DNA of 64,000 nucleotides from Cristatella mucedo (lineage: Eukaryota; Bryozoa; Phylactolaemata; Cristatellidae). Where the stretch lies: positions 1,338,501 through 1,402,500 of the forward strand of contig WPIO01000032.1 in assembly GCA_009760855.2 (NCBI GenBank), given 5' to 3'. Under the pieces are notes generated by a model that was not told the DNA's origin, did not search any database, and was given only the letters and a program-made list of their open reading frames with translations. The translations under genes and the position numbers were made by a program. Below, one piece after another: positions 50,401 through 62,400 of the stretch (its first letter is position 1; every line of letters begins with the position of its first letter).

Positions 50401-53223
50401 ATTATAAGTGTTTCTTTGATATGGTGGTTTTCTGATGCAGAGCATATCAGGTCAAAAAAATTTGTCAAATAGCGCTGACTAAAATTCTGCGTCAACGGCA
50501 GTAAGCTTTTTCTAATAGTTTCAAATATTTTGAGTCATCCTGCGAAAAGGGGACAACTACATTTATGATGTCGTAACTTAAGGTTAAGGAAACCGCTAAA
50601 TTTCCAAGAGTAAACATTGAAAGACCTACAACAGTCATAGGAGGTCCTAATTAAATGGCTGAAGTTTTCAGAAATTTTTTCTCTTTTAATACTTTGGAAA
50701 GCCGACTGTCATCTTTGATAGGCACGTGATTTTTTTTTAAAACTCATTTAGATGAAAGCTTGCGCGGCAAATCGCCGTACTATCTTTCTTTCCAAAACTG
50801 GAGGCTACTGAAGGCAATGGCCAGTTAGGATATAGCTTCAGCTTCTTCTCCTCGCTTTTGAAAAATGACACGTTGAGCCGTCAAACATATGCATCTAGTC
50901 ATAAATGTGGCTTCTATCTTGTTCTTTATATCCAGGCCATTTTAGCCAAAGCCGCTAGTTGCAGATGCTGCCAAACTATCAGCAGGCACACGGCTGATAA
51001 AGAGGACAGTATTGTTCAGACCTATAATGCATTGCTTAGTGCTTTTATTTATGTAACATTTAGGACTTCAACATCTATAATCAGTATTATCGATTGCTCT
51101 AGCCCGCGGAGGACGTAATCATGCGTCTCTTTTAATCGTGAATACTTCTGGCGACAGTCGCGTTTGATCTGAGGGTCATCGGAACGCGGAGCTCCGTTAG
51201 TTCAGTGCTTGCGCTACGACGGTATGATGCAATCACTCTCCTAGCCTAATGGTGGACTAAACATGGTTCGCTTCTACCTAGTTCTAGACGGAAACAGCAT
51301 AGAGTCATCAGCCCTAAATGTTAACTAGGACAACATTATCTATTGACTGTCAACCCAGCTAGCGAGAAGTGGCAGATTCTCGGCGCTTTTCATGCAGAGT
51401 TTCTGAAGCGTTGATTGAAAACATTGTATGATTCTTAAGATAGAAATCTCCTGACTAAGCTTTATGCAAGGGCTTCTAGTTCTTCAAAGGCGCACTAACA
51501 TGAGTTTTCTTCTTGCCGAACAGGAAGTCTACGATGACTTGCTCCGACCCCTTTCCGTTTATGAAGGTCGAGGACACTGACGGCGCAAGCAGGTTAGTAT
51601 CGCACGAGCGTAGTGACACACCGTGCTTTGGCTTGCGGGTGGAGATTCAAGCATCTCGTTATGCGGCAGCATAGCGACGTCAGATTTCGTCAGGTCGCGG
51701 TTGCAACACACCGACGAGATCAAACGAAGTCGCTTTACCTCTGAATGTATGCTGGGGAGAGGGAACTAAGCACACTCCGAGCACACGCTCCAAGACCGTT
51801 GGCTACAGAAGCTTTTCCTCTGCCATAGACCATCGATCTCACTTCAAAAGCTCTTAAGCATCATTTCTAACATCCTGTTTCTGGCTACGGCGAAACCTTT
51901 CCGGCTTTCCTGACCTGCTGCATCCATGCTACTTACTCATTTCTTCAACTGCTCTTCTGACTCAGCTATGCTTCTAATTTTTTCACCGTTGCGTGAGATG
52001 AAGTCTGTGGGCTATCGTACACGTACTGAAAGCCGCTTAGTCTTTGAGACAGCTACAGAAAATTCTCCTGCGTAACACCCGCTTAGGCTTTGTGGACTGT
52101 CGCCGACGTAGATACTTTACGTTACACAAAGCCAATAGAGTTGTAGCGTCGCCGGTAGCCTGAGCAAATGCGCCGTTCTCTACTTGATATCAGGCATCGA
52201 GATTCTTCGCTCTCAACTCGACCAGCGGTCTGCACGCTGAGCTGCTGAGCGCAGAGCGCGGGGCTCGTTGCTTCGCAGCGTGGGTCGCCGCCGAAGAGTG
52301 GCCACGCCCCCAGGCCAGGCCGATAGATTCTCGAGAGCGAGCTTCCTATGGACGCGACGTCCCGTTCCGCTCCACCTAAACGAATCAACGGTGCGCGTAC
52401 GCTAGTGCAGTAGCGCGCACGTCACAAAAGTGACGCTCGGAATGCTCGGAGACCGACGAGCCCCGTCCCAATCGGCGGCTGCTCGCACGTCCGCGGCGGC
52501 GGGTCGCGCGAGCGCCTTACGGCTCCCGCTCGCCGCCGCCGCCACGGCGTTCGCTGCAGGGCCACTGACACTCCGCTCGAGATGACGTCCTCGTCGGGCA
52601 CGCTGGCGCGCTGCAGCAGATCCTGCGAGAACGTGGACGACGGCGACGAGGCCGACGTCGACGCGGAACTCACTGCGGAGGACGCCGAGCCGGCGGCGAC
52701 GGCCCGCGCGAGCTGCAGTCATCACGACTGCCAGTCGGCGGCGGAGGCGGCGGCGGCCGCGACGTCCTATCGGGACGAGAGCGACGGCGGCGGTGCAGCG
52801 AGTGGCGGCTGCGGCAGCAGCTCGGCGCCGCCGCTCGCGCAGCCTCCGCATCATCACCGTCATTATCAGCAGCAGCCGACTCCGACGCCGCAGCAGCAGC
52901 AGCCGTCCTTCAGGCCGACCAAAAGGAGCGCCGGTCCGGCCGCGACTGCGGCGTCTGCGGCCGCCGCCTCGTCGGCCGCCGCCGCCGCCGCCGCAGCGTC
53001 CTGGTTCCTCGGACCGCTTCAGTACGGCGGCGGTAGCTCGCACGAGGACTTCCACCGCGACGAGGACTTTCACTTTGGCGTCATGGTGGCGTCGAACCTG
53101 CGACGGCTGGCGCCGCTCGCCCGAGCGCGTGCCAAGATACGCATTCAGCACACGCTCATGGAGGAGGAGTTCCAGGTGAAGGAGCACGCGCTCATCTCGC
53201 AGCAGCAGGCCGGTCGCCACTAG
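47428..53223 (+). CDS. MADF-BESS domain protein, five exons
   Basis: Probable sequence-specific DNA-binding regulator of the Adf-1/stonewall type. Coding exons: 47428-47517, 47594-47753, 49569-49770, 51524-51592, 52560-53223. All are GT-AG and phases agree, giving 394 residues. The MADF domain is residues 41-145: ALIASVCKNAPIWDKRI, ENCWRQVSADM, then across the splice RRSVQECQARWRVLRERY, and WPLYDCMNFLDIV. A linker rich in Asp/Glu, Ser, His, Gln and Ala runs to about 340. A BESS-like motif, FGVMVASNLRRLAPLARARA followed by KIRIQ, lies at about 346-370. The 5' exon is the weakest part: translation could instead begin at 47615 (357 residues), but the acceptor at 47593 is strong and the ATG at 47428 has A at -3. 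I do not recognise a specific orthologue. Confidence 0.85.
47754..49568 (+). other. MADF-BESS gene intron 2
   Basis: This 1.8-kb intron interrupts the MADF domain. It contains no recognised repeat except a short G-run near 48211. An open stretch at 48609-48803 is discussed under rejected items. Confidence 0.5.
49771..51523 (+). other. MADF-BESS gene intron 3, unassigned
   Basis: This 1.75-kb intron has GGCGAT-rich short repeats at about 49785-49850 near its donor. I see no mobile element or coding exon in the rest. Confidence 0.45.
51860..52128 (+). mobile_element. LINE A 3' end
   Basis: GCTGCATCCATGCTACTTAC, GCGTGAGATGAAGTCTGTGG, GAAAGCCGCTTAG and AACACCCGCTTAGGCTTTGT match the A1 3' end near 2310-2527 and the reverse complement of the copies at 40434 and 45205. 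It lies in MADF-BESS gene intron 4 in sense orientation and is more diverged than those copies. Confidence 0.75.
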
Positions 53224-53471
53224 GTCGGGTTTCCGCCGTGCTAGGCACGACTTCGTCTCGGGCATTTCTACGGCGGCGGCGTGGCGCGACGCCGCTCTAC
53301 CGCCGCCGCCGTCATCATATCATGGACGCGTTTGATAAAGCGGTTGCCGCTAGACCACTTTGGTTCACTTGTTTAGCTCGATGAACATGTCGAGCTTAGA
53401 AGACACGACGACGCCGCCCTGGCAGCAGCAGACTGTGAGGCGCGAAGCGAAATTTGAAGTGAAGCGTAAAC

Positions 53472-53477
53472 ATTAAA
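53472..53477 (+). promoter_or_regulatory. Candidate polyadenylation signal of the MADF-BESS gene
   Basis: ATTAAA in GTAAACATTAAAGCATTC, about 250 nt after the stop codon. It is a common variant hexamer at a plausible distance. Confidence 0.45.
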
Positions 53478-54560
53478 GCATTCTTAAATGTGAGATTTCT
53501 GTCAGCAGCTTGTGATTTCGTCAGCCAAAATCAGCACGCTCTTATCAACGTCATTTTGTATCCGATAGCGGTCTATTTTTCGACTTGTCGGTAAAACGCA
53601 CTAAATTGTAACGATGTTCGGTCTCCTTCGAAAGAACGTTTTTCGATTGGATAGACAAACTAAAGCGCTGCAAGCAGTTCGAGTGTGCGCGAAGAGGCCT
53701 TAATGGCTCGAGCGAATTCGAGGCGTACCTTTAGAGACTCGTCCGTCGAGAATGATGTGGAAGCCGGAACAAATTGCAGCCATGCCGCCGCACTGGGGAG
53801 AATACGAATTGCAGCCATACTTTCGCGAACTGCGTACCGTTCGGGCTCTCGCACGCATGCGCTCGCGCAGTCAGGCGCACGCATGAGCGAACACGCACGT
53901 GATTATTCGAACGCGCACGTGATTATTCTCTTGTGTATGCACTTACATCCGTCCACTACTTCGCAGTGCCAATTAAAGACTAAGCGGGCCTTAAGCTCTA
54001 TGGTTCACTCATAGCCTGGCGACTCTCGCTGAGCATACATCAGCTGACCTGTAGTCTTCTGCGCACTCAGTTGAGAAAAGTTAAAAGCGTTACTGAGCCG
54101 GTTGGACAATGAAGGCGTAGGAGGTAGTAGCATAAAATAGCTGGAAACCAAGTGCAAGAGTCAGCAACAGATTAAAAGACGAAGTCGTTGAGCACAATTT
54201 GCGACGCAACGAGCTTCGCAGACGCCTAGCCTATTTATACTGTGTTTGGATCGCTTGAATTCCCGTCGTTAAGGACTCCTAAAGTGTGTGGTCAATCGTC
54301 TCCAAAACTTGCGAAAATCTTAGCGGCTCGTCTCGTTGTCAGTCAAAGGCGCATCGGTCATATGGCAACGCTTCCATCTGATCTTCGCTATCTCTCTATC
54401 GAACCAAGCATCGTGTCGACTTGAGCGTGCTCTGTCTGTCCCTCTCTCTCTCTTTCTCTCTCCCCCTCGCTCTCTCTCTCTCTCCCTCTCTTGCTTACTT
54501 CCGATCGCTCCGCTCACTCGCGCCAGCCTACCTATCTGCTGGCATCATTGCTCCTCTACT
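53478..54560. other. Intergenic DNA with a duplicated CACGTG element and a CT tract
   Basis: A direct repeat of CGCACGTGATTATTC occurs at about 53895 and 53915. A (CT)n-rich tract lies at 54440-54500. Nothing else is recognised. Confidence 0.5.
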
Positions 54561-55085
54561 GTTCTCCTGCAATATCCTCTCATCAACGTCTGGTTGTTAT
54601 GCCGTTCTTCGCACGCAAAATTGAAATATTTTAATTATCGAGCCTACAGTTCGTATGCACCACAAGTCTAGACTCCTCTGGCTTCGGTCACAGTCTGCAT
54701 TCACTAAGAATCATTTGAGCGCGTGCCTTTAGCTCGTACGCTCCTAAAGTCTAGAGCTCACTTCCGACTTGCGTCGCGACATCCCCTGACTTGACCATAT
54801 TAAAAAAGAAACCAAACACGCACTTATTTATCACAGCATTCAGTAAATCTCTGCGATTCATTCTTTACGTGCTTACGCTTGCTGACACTGTGTATGCTGC
54901 CACTATCCATATTTGCATGCTGACCATGTGCATGTCACCCTAATCCATGTTATGCTTGTTGTCATTGAGCAAGATACCATTAACCATTCGTTCGTGCTTC
55001 CTTTGCAGCAAATGTAAAGTTCCTAAAAAAAGATCGAGTTCTCTGATGGCGCTATGTAAAACGTATTATTTTTATTTTTATCATT
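54560..55085 (+). mobile_element. LINE B fragment, C-terminal end and 3' tail
   Basis: The duplicated end of ORF2 is visible as decayed CCTTTAGCTCGTACGCTCCT and CTCACTTCCGACTTGCGTCG. The untranslated 3' end (CTTCCTTTGCAGCAAATGTA) and the tail GAGTTCTCTGATGGCGCTAT follow, running into a TTATTTTTATTTTTA repeat. Confidence 0.75.
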
Positions 55086-55210
55086 TAAGGACCAGCTAAA
55101 GATGTATCTGTTCCGCTCTGCCTTCCCTGCGCCACAGTGAACTTGACATCTTTCCGTGCGTGCTTTGCAAGCAAGTGAACTGGGCTTGACTCAGTGAATG
55201 CCACTAACCA
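55085..55210 (+). mobile_element. LINE family C C-terminal fragment
   Basis: The sequence encodes LKMYLFRSAFPAPQ and then a stop, related to the family C end at 33090-33125 (LKAHLFCSTFPVPK). It starts where the LINE B tail ends. Confidence 0.5.
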
Positions 55211-55985
55211 GTGGGTCCTACTACACAGCAGCCTCGTATTCAATAATCGCTAGTCTGCTCATCAAGTTTTCATTGTTAATTTTGTTCACGTGCATACGTG
55301 GTTCATTAGTAATGGTTGTTAATGTGCATGTTCTGAAATGGTCCTAGCTGGTTCGCCACATCTATTTTCACTTCTTTATTTAAAAAAGTATTGCTAATGG
55401 TTGTTATTGCGTTGTCAGTGATTGTTTTGTATGTGCTTTCCTAGCGGTAGCGTAGTCAAGCGGATATGTTAGTCCGTCATTAGTTAATCGTTGTAAAGAG
55501 TGTGTTAGCGTCTTTCAACCACATAGGAACTTTTTGAACCAGTGTTTGGACATGATATATTGTAAATTGCATTTACTCAAAGAGGAAAATTGCAATTCTC
55601 AAGGTCTTCGTAAAAACTGCTACCGAATTATTAACAATCAAATTTTACAAAAATTGACAGTCATTCATGATAGGTGAACCACTAGGATAAGTAAATCAAG
55701 ACTAATTTTTGAATGGATTCCAAGCATAATTTAAGTTTTGCTTAATCGATTAAACTAAAGCCAAGATCCGGTAAAGTAGCCAAATATGTGAGACTACATC
55801 ATCGTGGCCTCTGATAGAGTTTGATAAAAAATAATAGACATTATTACTACAAGTGTTTCTCTGCAAAAATTGTGTGAACAAATCTATTAAAATATAAGAT
55901 ATTCAAGATTGTTTCTTTGAAATTTTTTCAAGTAGTCCTGAAAACTAATGAAAACATGAAACTTAATTTCAATTGACCTCTTCTT
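55210..55985. other. Unassigned AT-rich stretch
   Basis: I see no open frame, SINE head or LINE domain. The part beyond 55210 could be the untranslated end of the family C LINE, which I cannot delimit. Confidence 0.4.
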
Positions 55986-55989
55986 GAAG

Positions 55990-57015
55990 CTGTTTAATAA
56001 TAATAATAACAATAATACACTTGATAAAGCGCCCTCAGAGAACTCAATCTCTCTCTACGCGCTATACATTTTATGCAAAGGAAAACGGAATTGGATATTG
56101 AGTAATATCATGCTTGGTGAACAACATGAATAACATGGTTAGTGGTGACATGTACAGGGTAAGCATTCAAGTGTGGTTAGGGGCAGCATGTACAGTGTCA
56201 GCACCCATAAGCACATAAAGGACGAATCGCAGTGACCCACAATGCTGTCCTAAATAGGTGTGTTTTCAAGTTCTTTTTAAATGTGGTCAAGTCAGGGGAT
56301 GTTCTGACACAAGTCGGGAAGGAGTTCCAGGCTTTGGGAGCATACGAACTAAATTCACGGTCTCCAAAGGATTTGGGGTTTGTAAGAGGTCTTGGTAAAC
56401 TGTTGGATTCCGAAAAGCGGGTGGTACGATGCTTGGCCTGGTGGGGGAGTAGATCTGAGATATAGGCTGGAGCCGAATAATGAAGTGAACTAAAAGTGAG
56501 TGACAAAACCTTAAAGTCGATTCGTTGCTTGACTGGTAGCCAGTGCAGATCGGCGAAAAGTGGTGTGATGTGGCAACTGCGCCGCTCATGATAGACAAAC
56601 CTAGCTGCAATGTTTTGCACCAGCTGTAAGCGCCTGATTGCACATGCCGGTAGACCAGCAAGCAGTGAGTTACAGAAGTCAAGACGGGATGTCACAAATG
56701 CATGGACCAACTTGGACGTGGTATCCTTATCTAAACAATTCCGAATTTTAGCAATGTTACGTAGGTGAACGTAGGCAGTCTTGACTGTGGAGCTGACGTG
56801 GTCGTCTAACGAAAGGTCACTTTGGAAAATGACACCTAGATTTCGTGCAGAATCAACAGGTGATATGCTGGATTTTGAGCGTTGACCTTTCCAATTTTTT
56901 ATCACCCTTCGTTTGCCCATGACTAGTTAGTTTTGTGATTATTTAATTTAAGAACATTTTCCGCCATCCATGTGCGAATGTCTTCGACACATGCAGCAAG
57001 GGAGTTGAGAGAATT
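55990..57015 (-). mobile_element. LINE B copy with 3' tail (L2-like)
   Basis: A minus-strand open stretch at 56920-56198 encodes the C-terminal third of ORF2: ARNLGVIFQSDLSLDDHVSS, KLVHAFVTSRLDFCNSLLAG, DLHWLPVKQRIDFKVLSLTF and YAPKAWNSFPTCVRTSPDL. Upstream, at 57010-56940, the same element continues as AACVEDIRTWMAENVLKLN, ended by a stop. The 3' end runs to an (ATT)n tail at 55990. This is the best-preserved LINE in the window, but it is 5'-truncated and cannot be autonomous. Confidence 0.9.
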
Positions 57016-58377
57016 CGTCGTGCTCGAAGGCTTTTACGGATCACAGCACAGGTTTATGCTTTTTCCGCGTTTTTTGCAGGGGAATCCATTTGAAAGTTGA
57101 AACCCAAGATTTGCAGATAATATCCGAATGCATAGCTGCAAAGCGGATCGGCGTAATTACTCACTGAGAGGCAGATAACCTCCAAGGCATTTATATGTGC
57201 AAAGAAATAGAGCTATAGTCAAAAGCCTGCCCATCAATATTTAATGCTTCAATACACAGTTGGAGCTGCTAGATTAATGTGGCAGCTACATATGAAAATT
57301 ACTAAATCATATTCTCCTGATATTTTTGACATGACGCTTATTACAGCTGTATGGTAGTAGTATCACAACTATCACGAAGACCGCAGCATAAGCGTGACGA
57401 AAGCGATTCGTGTTTAGGAGACCGACTGACGGATTCAATCGTGGACTCATATGCAAAATTTATCGGTCTGACTGCAAAAATGTTTTTCAATATGCTCGAA
57501 TATGGGTTATTCAGATTCACCGAATATAGATTTCTTGTTGGTATGGTACAGGGAAAATGCCTGCGACTCAGATATATTTCTAAACGTTTGCAATATAGAG
57601 CGGGTCGTGAAGGACGCTAATGAAACGACTATGTGCTGGATCAGCCAGACTACAACTGACGAGACTTTTACCATTCCCGTCCCTGAGTTATTAGACTAAG
57701 ATGTGGTCACGTTATAATCTAAGGTTAGGCGGCATAAAAGCAAAAGCCATATAATATTGAGTCAGTTTAGCTATTGGGCTCTGGACCTCATGTCAGGTAC
57801 TCGAGAGGTGCTATGTCCGCCGTCGGGGAGCTTTTATGTGCCATGGCTTCCATTCTGGATGCCTGTAACACTCCGTTGCAGTTGAGTTGACTTATATACT
57901 CAACTGATATGCAATTTTTATCTTTTAGCATGGGCTATATATATATATATAGCACGTCTGCTGGGACTATTGCCGTTACGAGTACAGTACTTGTGACCTA
58001 GCTCTGCCCGTACGTCGAAGTCAGACAAGTTGCTTGTAGCGCTAATAAGGTATCAATACATATTTAACCCCGCACACTTCGGCGAGCGTCCGACAGTCGA
58101 ACTTACTTTACATGTGCCGCACCACGGCATTCTCTAAGGAGGATCTAAGGAGGCAGCCGGAGCAGCCGCGCGGCCCCTCGTGCACCTGGGGCGGCGCGCG
58201 TTGCCGCCGCTCGGCCGGCTGCTGCTCTCTCGAGGAAGCGCGCGAAGGCGTCGCTCGCCGGGACCCTCTTGCATATAGTGGCCAGAGGTCAAGGAGAACT
58301 CGCTTCATTCTTAGACTGCCTGTGCACAAAAAAAAGAAGTCCGCCACCGCTGCCGCCCCCGCGCCAACGCCGTCGCT
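57015..58377. other. Downstream flank of the FAM78-like gene
   Basis: A short (TA)n run lies near 57940-57951. I see no canonical AATAAA on the minus strand close to the FAM78-like stop, so the 3' UTR length is open. No further gene is recognised. Confidence 0.45.
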
Positions 58378-59044
58378 TCACTGGTGCGACGGCAGGCTGC
58401 CCTTGACCGACGCGACGCCGTAGAAGGACTGCACGAGTTCAATGTCCTTCTCGTGCAGCGACGGCTTGATGCGCTCGTCCTTCCACACGAGCTCGTAGTT
58501 GCGCACCGGCACGTAGTAGGGTATCTTGCACTGGCAGCCGCTCAGGTATCGCGGCGGCTTGCCGCTCCTGGCGGCCGGATAGAACTTGCAGCTCACGTCC
58601 TGACTGAGGAACGGGTAGCGCAGCGCCCACTCGGGCAGCGGCCAGTTCTTCTTGTCCGACAAGCCCTTGACGAGCTTAAACTCGCGAAGGCTCTTGGACC
58701 CTTTTGGGTACAGCGTGGCGATGGGCAGCCGGTACTTCCGCGACCACACCAGCGTCTTCATCACGAAGTAGGAGTCTAGAACGGCAGATTTTCGACCGGC
58801 GCGTCAAGCGAGCTGGTCGCGCGCGCGCGGCGCCTAGCCGCGAGACGCCCGTTCGCCGCCCGTTGGTCGTTTCGGAGGAGGAAGGGCTCGCGCGGGTGCC
58901 TGCCAGGAGCTCAGCCGGCCACTAAGCAGTAGCGCCGGCGTCGTAGCTAGCGCACTCTCAGGAGAGAGGGAGAGAGAAAGGGGGAGAGAGAGGAAGGGAA
59001 AGAGAGATAAAGGGGAGAGAGAGGGAGAGAGTGGGAGAGAAAGG

Positions 59045-59075
<31 letters not shown>

Positions 59076-59113
59076 AGGGAGTGAGGTGAGAGAGGAAGAG
59101 AGAGAGGGAGATG

Positions 59114-59161
<48 letters not shown>

Positions 59162-59401
59162 AGAGAAAGAGGGAAAGAGAGAGAGAGAGAGGAAGGGAGA
59201 AAGAGAGGAGGGAAAACATGGAAAGGGACAGAGAGAGAGAGAGAGAGAGAGGGAGGGAGAGAGAGAAGAAGGAAGAGGAGAGAGGGAGTGAGAGAGGAAG
59301 GAAGAGAAGGAGAGAGAGGGAGTGAGATAGGGAGGGAGGAAGAGAATGAGAGGGAGAGAGAGAGAGAGAAGAAGGAAGAAGAGAGAGGGAGTGAGATAGG
59401 A

Positions 59402-59447
<46 letters not shown>

Positions 59448-62400
59448 CTTAGCACGCACGGCTCTTGGTGTTCTCCGCGACGAGCCAGGTAAAGTACTCC
59501 TCGTCGGACTTCAAGTAGTAGGCGTCCAGCTTGGCGTTGTCGCTGCTCAAGTGAAGCGGCACGGGCTTGAAGACGTTCTCGCGTAGCGACGCCATGACGA
59601 CCTCGAAGGGCTGCGTCCTACTATCGGCCTTGATCTCTGGCGTCACCGACCTCAGGTCGTGCCAGGGCATGCTCACCTCGTCCGAGCAGCTCATGTTGAT
59701 GTACGGGCACTCCCACAGAGCCGTGCCGCCATGCCGGAAGTCGTCGGGGCCTATGCGCGAGCCGTAGTGAATTCGCACGCGGTAGCGCGAGCAGGCCATC
59801 ACCCAGCCGATCTTCCACGTCGAGTCCCGCGACGTCATCGGCGCCACCGAAATGTGCGCCGCGGCCCTGTCACGTCACGCGGCGGCGGTACACAATCCCG
59901 CCCTAGTCGCTCGCGTCGCCGCCGCGGCGCACCGCTCGGCCAGCACCGTCCCTTCGCGCTCTCCCCACGCACGCCGAGTCGGCTGCGGTCCGTCGAGATT
60001 GCTTTGCCACTCATGCCTCGTCACGCTGCGTCCGCCGAATACGGCCGAGGCAACCAGCGCCGCTGAAGTAGCTCTCATGGCGCGTGCTTACGACTGCGGC
60101 CCGGACGCACGAGAGATTTCCGCGCTCGCGTGAAAGCTCGTGCGCTCGTTGATTGTTGTAACTACTGGTAGCAGTTGGCGCGTTGCCCTTTAGGGGGCAT
60201 ATCGTTATTTGAAAATTTAATGCTTAAGAGTAGTGCCAGCGATGGCCTGGCGAGATGAGAGGCTCTCGAGCAGTGCTTGGCGATCGAATGATCGTCTTCG
60301 CGTCCGTTTGGGGCAGTCACTTTTAATTTTCTAACTTTGCCGAAGAAAAACACCACCCCTTGGGCATTGTATGCACAACAACTCATATTACTGTGCTCTA
60401 TAATGACAACAATAATAACAGTGCAGTTGCGTAGGCCTTCAGAACTGAATCTCTTTCTAGGCACTTTATAGATGATGTATAAAAAGCATTACCTGATGAT
60501 TGATGTTAACGTCCGCAAGCAACATGGACAGTGTATGCACACATATGTACAATCTAGTGTAAAAGTGCCTCGCAAAATAATCTTGTTTAAGCATATGAAG
60601 GTCTTTTGTCAATCTTCAAAAATTGGGGTTGCATTTACAACTTTAAGAGAGAGATTTCCCAATTTCTGATTTGGGCTTGATTTTCCTATAACTAATAACA
60701 TGGTTTTATCATCATTCAATTTGAGAGTTTACTGCGATCCATGAGCAATTTCACTGATGCGAAAGTATTTTTTCGCCGATTATCCGAGACAATACAAGAT
60801 TTCCTTTACGTTCTGCGAACGTACCTCTATTGCAGGAACATTTCTGTTATCTTCATAATAATTGTTCTTAGCATTATATGGACATGATATTACGTGCACA
60901 CTAACACGCAAAAGGATTTTCGAGGTAAGTTAGGGACCGTTTGCTGAGCATCTATTCGCAAACCGGGGCTTGCTGGCTGTGTGGGCGGACTTGGACGTAC
61001 TCCGAAATATTTACACAGAAAATGACTTTCTAACGATAGCCCGTAACTCTTAGAAATGAAAATGTCTCAGCAGGCTGGAAACGATACTTGAATGGATAAT
61101 AGGAACGCTGCGACGAGGTGGCTGTGCGAGCGTGTTGACCGGTACCGAGGGCCCGTCTCACTGTCTCACTCGGCCTCCCTTGATGCAGGCATGCACTTGC
61201 TTCAAGCTGGTGGAAAATGCTTATGCAGCAGCAAAATTATGCGTACATTTTCATGCGCACTCCGTAGACATCGTCAGTTCGCGTACACTAAGAAAAACCT
61301 GGCCTCGCTGTGCGGCCTCGCGTGCTCCGTGCGCACACGTCCTCAAGTATTTCGCTGCATTATCCAGAAAATATACGACCCCGCCGCAGTATTCAGACCT
61401 CAGCTGGAGCGATGCCGTGATGCAAAGCTTTAGTCGATGACGATCGCGGGATTAGGTGGCGGCGGCAGCGACGAGGCAGATAACAGCGACCTTTCTTAAA
61501 TTGAATGATGATAACACCAACTTGCCACTTATGATTAAACCAAGTGTGATTCAGATATTGGAAAGATTAACGCTACAAATCGGCTCTGCCAGCATATCTC
61601 CTGTTGAATCTGCACAAAATCAAGGTGTCATGTTCCAATGTGACCTTTCATTAGACGACATTACCAGCTCAATTGTCGAATCTGCCTAATTGCAGCTGCA
61701 TAACATAGCTAAAATTCGGGCTTGTTTAGAGAGGGTTACCATATCTAAATTGGTCCATACATTTGGAACATCCCGTCTTGACTTCTGTAGCTTACTGCTT
61801 GCTGGTCTGCAGGCATGTGCAATCAGGCGACTACAGCTGGTGCAAAACTCTGCAGCTAGGCTTCTCTGTCGTGAGCGTCGCAATTGCCTCATCACACCTC
61901 TTCTCGCCGACCTGCACTGGCTACCAGTCAAGCAGAGCATCGAATTCTTTGTTTTGTCACTCAATTTCAGTCCCCTTCATTCTTTAGCTCCAGCCTACCT
62001 ATCAGATCTACTGCCCACCAGAGTAAGCATCACTCCACCTGCTTTTCGGAATCCAACAGTTTACCTATGTCTCGTACAAACCTCAAATCCTTTGGAGACC
62101 GAGCCTTTAGTTCGTATGCTCCCAAAGCCTGGAACTCACTTCCGACTTGCGTCAGGATATCCCCTAACTTGACTTGTTTATTAAAAAAGAAACTAAAATT
62201 GCACCTATTTATAACATCATTTAGTGGGTCCCTGCGGTGCGGTACGTCCTTAATGTGCTTATGCGTGCTGACGCTAACCATTCGATCGTGCTTCCTTTGC
62301 AGCAAATGTAAAATGCCTCTAAAAAGATTGAGTTATCTGGGGCGCTATATTCAATGTATTGTTATTACATTATATTATATTAGTAATATTTCCAAGCGGA

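Noticed and set aside
52402-53265. 287-codon minus-strand open frame rich in Arg and Ala
   Set aside because: Antisense shadow of the MADF-BESS last exon in GC-rich DNA. The plus strand has the BESS motif and joins in frame to upstream exons.
58947-59459. Leu-Ser and Arg-Glu open frames of more than 100 codons
   Set aside because: Translations of the (GA)n/(CT)n tract in an intron.
61092-61433. 113-codon plus-strand open frame in FAM78-like intron 1
   Set aside because: No recognisable domain, and another overlapping frame is open too. Probably random.
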